In this document: piece after piece, positions 62,428-64,000 of the stretch | Layout of the letters: each line of letters starts with the position of its first letter | Numbering within the stretch: position 1 is the stretch's first letter | NCBI GenBank assembly: GCA_028284935.1 | Contig: JANQQQ010000039.1 | Coordinates: 528,670 to 592,669 of the forward strand | Origin: Croceivirga sp. | GTDB lineage: Bacteria; Bacteroidota; Bacteroidia; Flavobacteriales; Flavobacteriaceae | Direction of reading: 5' to 3' | Length of the DNA: 64,000 bases | Notes under the pieces: model-generated | Databases searched by the model: none | Seen by the model: only the letters and a program-made list of their open reading frames with translations | What the model was told of the DNA's origin: nothing | Translations under genes and position numbers: made by a program

Positions 62428-63717
62428 ATGAAATCGAAAAGAAACTTAGGGTTTTTAGTGAAGTGCCTTTTGGTAGCCCTTAGTATTTCCTGTGTGGAAG
62501 AATTCAACGGTGAAATCCAAGTTGATACCTTTGAGAGCGTTCTGGTTATTGATGCAAGATTGACGGATCAGGTAAAATCCCAATCCATATACCTTTCACG
62601 TACCTTTGAATTTGACTCCGTTCCCGCACCTGAACGAAATGCACAGGTGACCCTAGTACGCAATGACGGAGCTACCATATCCTTTAATGAAGTACTACCG
62701 GGAATGTATACCACTGATGCGGCCATGCAGCTCTTGGCAGGAGAAACCTATCAACTTCAAATAACAACCCAAGATGGTGTTAGTTATGCTTCTGATTTTG
62801 AACAGGTTCCTGAAGCCGTGGAAATAGGCGAAGTACAGACCATTCGTAGAACCAATAATACCGGTTTGGAAGGGATTGCCATTGTTCTTGACAATGCACC
62901 AAACTCCGGACAACCAGAATTTTTCAGATATGAGTATGAGGAAACATATAAAATTATTGCCCCTGACTTTAATCCTTTTGAATGGGGTGAAATAGATTAT
63001 GATATCAATGATGGTGACGGTTGGGAGGTACTTACAAAACCGAGGACCGAAGAATCGAGGGTCTGTTATGGTACAAACCATTCCAAGGATTTAATCCTTA
63101 CTTCAACCGAGGGTTTGAGTAATGGGGGAATAGATGATTTTGAGGTCAGGTTTTTGAGTCGCAACAACTCCTTTATTTCACATCGCTATAGCATTTTGGT
63201 TAAGCAGTACCACCATGCATTGGGTGCAAATTCCTTTTATGAAACATTACAGGATTTTTCAAGTATTGAAACGGTATTCAGTGCGGTGCAACCTGGATTG
63301 CTTGAAGGCAATATCAGTGCGAGTAATTCTGTGGCTTCGGTTTTGGGATACTTTGAGTTGAGTTCGTATAGTGAAAAGCGGCTATTCTTTGATTATGAAG
63401 AGCTTTTTTCAGGGGAACCCTTGCCCCCTTATTTTATGAATTGTGCAACTGGGGCCCCTCCCTTATATCCCGAAGGATTCCATTTTACACCTAACCCCAA
63501 TGGCGATGGATTCATCATTGATGGAAATGGCAATTCTCCCTTAATAGATGGTATTTTGGCAGGTTTATATGCCTATCACGCCGAGAATGGGGATTATGAG
63601 GAATGGTTAAGAACTGAAGGTTTGGGGGGAGCTGCCCCTTATTTGGTAAAGCCGTTGGGTTGTGGTGATTGCAGGGTGTTTGGCAGCAACGTGGTACCCG
63701 AATTTTGGACGGAATGA
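62428..63717 (+). CDS. DUF4249 lipoprotein
   Basis: 429 aa. The lipobox SISCVEE puts the lipidated cysteine at 22, with acidic residues right after, as in the Bacteroidota surface-export signal. The DUF4249 pattern is clear: FESVLVIDARLTDQVKSQSI, IYLSRTFEFDSVPAPERNAQ, YTTDAAMQLLAGETYQLQIT and the Cys-rich end LGCGDCRVFGS. These surface lipoproteins often pair with TonB receptors in place of SusD. It follows the receptor by 20 bases. Confidence 0.92.
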   Translation: MKSKRNLGFLVKCLLVALSISCVEEFNGEIQVDTFESVLVIDARLTDQVKSQSIYLSRTFEFDSVPAPERNAQVTLVRNDGATISFNEVLPGMYTTDAAMQLLAGETYQLQITTQDGVSYASDFEQVPEAVEIGEVQTIRRTNNTGLEGIAIVLDNAPNSGQPEFFRYEYEETYKIIAPDFNPFEWGEIDYDINDGDGWEVLTKPRTEESRVCYGTNHSKDLILTSTEGLSNGGIDDFEVRFLSRNNSFISHRYSILVKQYHHALGANSFYETLQDFSSIETVFSAVQPGLLEGNISASNSVASVLGYFELSSYSEKRLFFDYEELFSGEPLPPYFMNCATGAPPLYPEGFHFTPNPNGDGFIIDGNGNSPLIDGILAGLYAYHAENGDYEEWLRTEGLGGAAPYLVKPLGCGDCRVFGSNVVPEFWTE

Positions 63718-63739
63718 TTATGATGAAATGTACAAAGCT

Positions 63740-64000
63740 ATGAGGAAGGGAAGACTATGGTTTATATGGGCAACCCCTATTCTGGGTGCAGTCTTTTTCG
63801 TTGTATTGGGCTGTGTGGAAGAATTCAACGGAGAAATCCAGGCCGAAACCCTGGAGAGCGTTCTTGTGGTGGATGCCTTGATCACGGATGAGACGGCAAC
63901 GCACGAAGTACTGCTGACACGTGTGTTTCAATTTGAGCAGGACGTTCCCAATCCAGAGCGGAATGCGATGGTCAAAATCATGGACGACCAGGGCTCGGAA
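63740..64000 (+). CDS. Second DUF4249 lipoprotein (cut by window end)
   Basis: At least 87 residues, 3' end beyond the window. The start is ATG 63740 (MRKGRLWFIWATP) or ATG 63728 four codons upstream. The lipobox VVLGCVEEF (Cys25) and ETLESVLVVDALITD mirror the first copy. Twenty bases from TGTGTGGAAG onward are identical to those in the first gene (62491-62510). It is a tandem paralogue that begins 22 bases after the first stop. Confidence 0.9.
   Translation, partial: MRKGRLWFIWATPILGAVFFVVLGCVEEFNGEIQAETLESVLVVDALITDETATHEVLLTRVFQFEQDVPNPERNAMVKIMDDQGSE

Noticed and set aside
1..64000. CRISPR arrays, insertion sequences, prophage, rRNA
   Set aside because: No regular direct repeats with spacers, no transposase or integrase motifs, and no rRNA sequence were seen in any part of the window.

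Overview
The window looks like part of the chromosome of a marine-type Flavobacteriaceae (Bacteroidota), possibly near Muricauda, Maribacter or Zobellia (the genus is inference). Evidence: a PorP/SprF family protein and a PD40 partner, a TonB receptor with STN and carboxypeptidase-regulatory domains followed by DUF4249 lipoproteins, DUF2141 and OMPLA proteins, a RibB with a degenerate RibA-like tail, and several promoters of the Bacteroidota type (TTG about 19 bases before TAnnTTTG). Base composition looks like roughly 40% GC by eye. No rRNA, CRISPR array, insertion sequence, phage gene or integrase was found.

Layout. (1) 1-8.9 kb is an accessory block of small, mostly minus-strand, single-purpose genes: sugar isomerase-like, PaiB-like, HxlR regulator with a divergent SnoaL-like gene, DJ-1/PfpI, methyltransferase, ketopantoate reductase-like, thioesterase, PaiA-like acetyltransferase and a MarR-GNAT fusion. 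Several gene boundaries here share a short repeat that resembles a cassette junction. (2) 9-14.5 kb holds sdaA, dnaK, a PAP2 phosphatase and an atypical response regulator. (3) 14.9-17.9 kb holds a PorP/SprF-SPOR fusion and a PD40 protein without an OmpA domain. (4) 18.1-26 kb is catabolic: an M20 amidohydrolase, a His-rich lipoprotein, and a GH20-GH3 pair that diverges from a NrtR-type Nudix regulator. (5) 25.9-33.9 kb is a TetR-controlled tripartite ABC exporter operon (TolC, HlyD, two ATPases, two permeases) that also encodes a DUF2141 protein and an outer-membrane phospholipase A.

(6) 34-38 kb holds a serine hydrolase, a small membrane protein, a BtrH-like papain-fold protein and a lipoprotein, then tRNA-Ser(TGA) with an imperfect copy of its 3' end 0.3 kb downstream. 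(7) 38.6-51.9 kb is housekeeping: a DegT-type aminotransferase, the tight envelope/division run ftsK-lolA-lptF/G-ribB, tpx-dgkA, NhaC, a Cys/Met lyase divergent from an Lrp regulator, and lpdA. (8) 51.9-64 kb holds a membrane acyltransferase-like protein, then a co-directional run of FMN reductase, tilS, dsbD and penicillin acylase, then a TonB receptor followed by two tandem DUF4249 lipoproteins, the last cut by the window end.

Regulation is unusually legible. HxlR, MarR, TetR and NrtR regulators each sit beside paired inverted or direct repeats that are plausible operators. The most system-like candidates are the exporter-plus-phospholipase operon and the PorP-SPOR/PD40 pair, in which the peptidoglycan anchor seems to have moved from the usual OmpA-type partner to the barrel protein. 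All functions come from reading motifs; no database search was possible.
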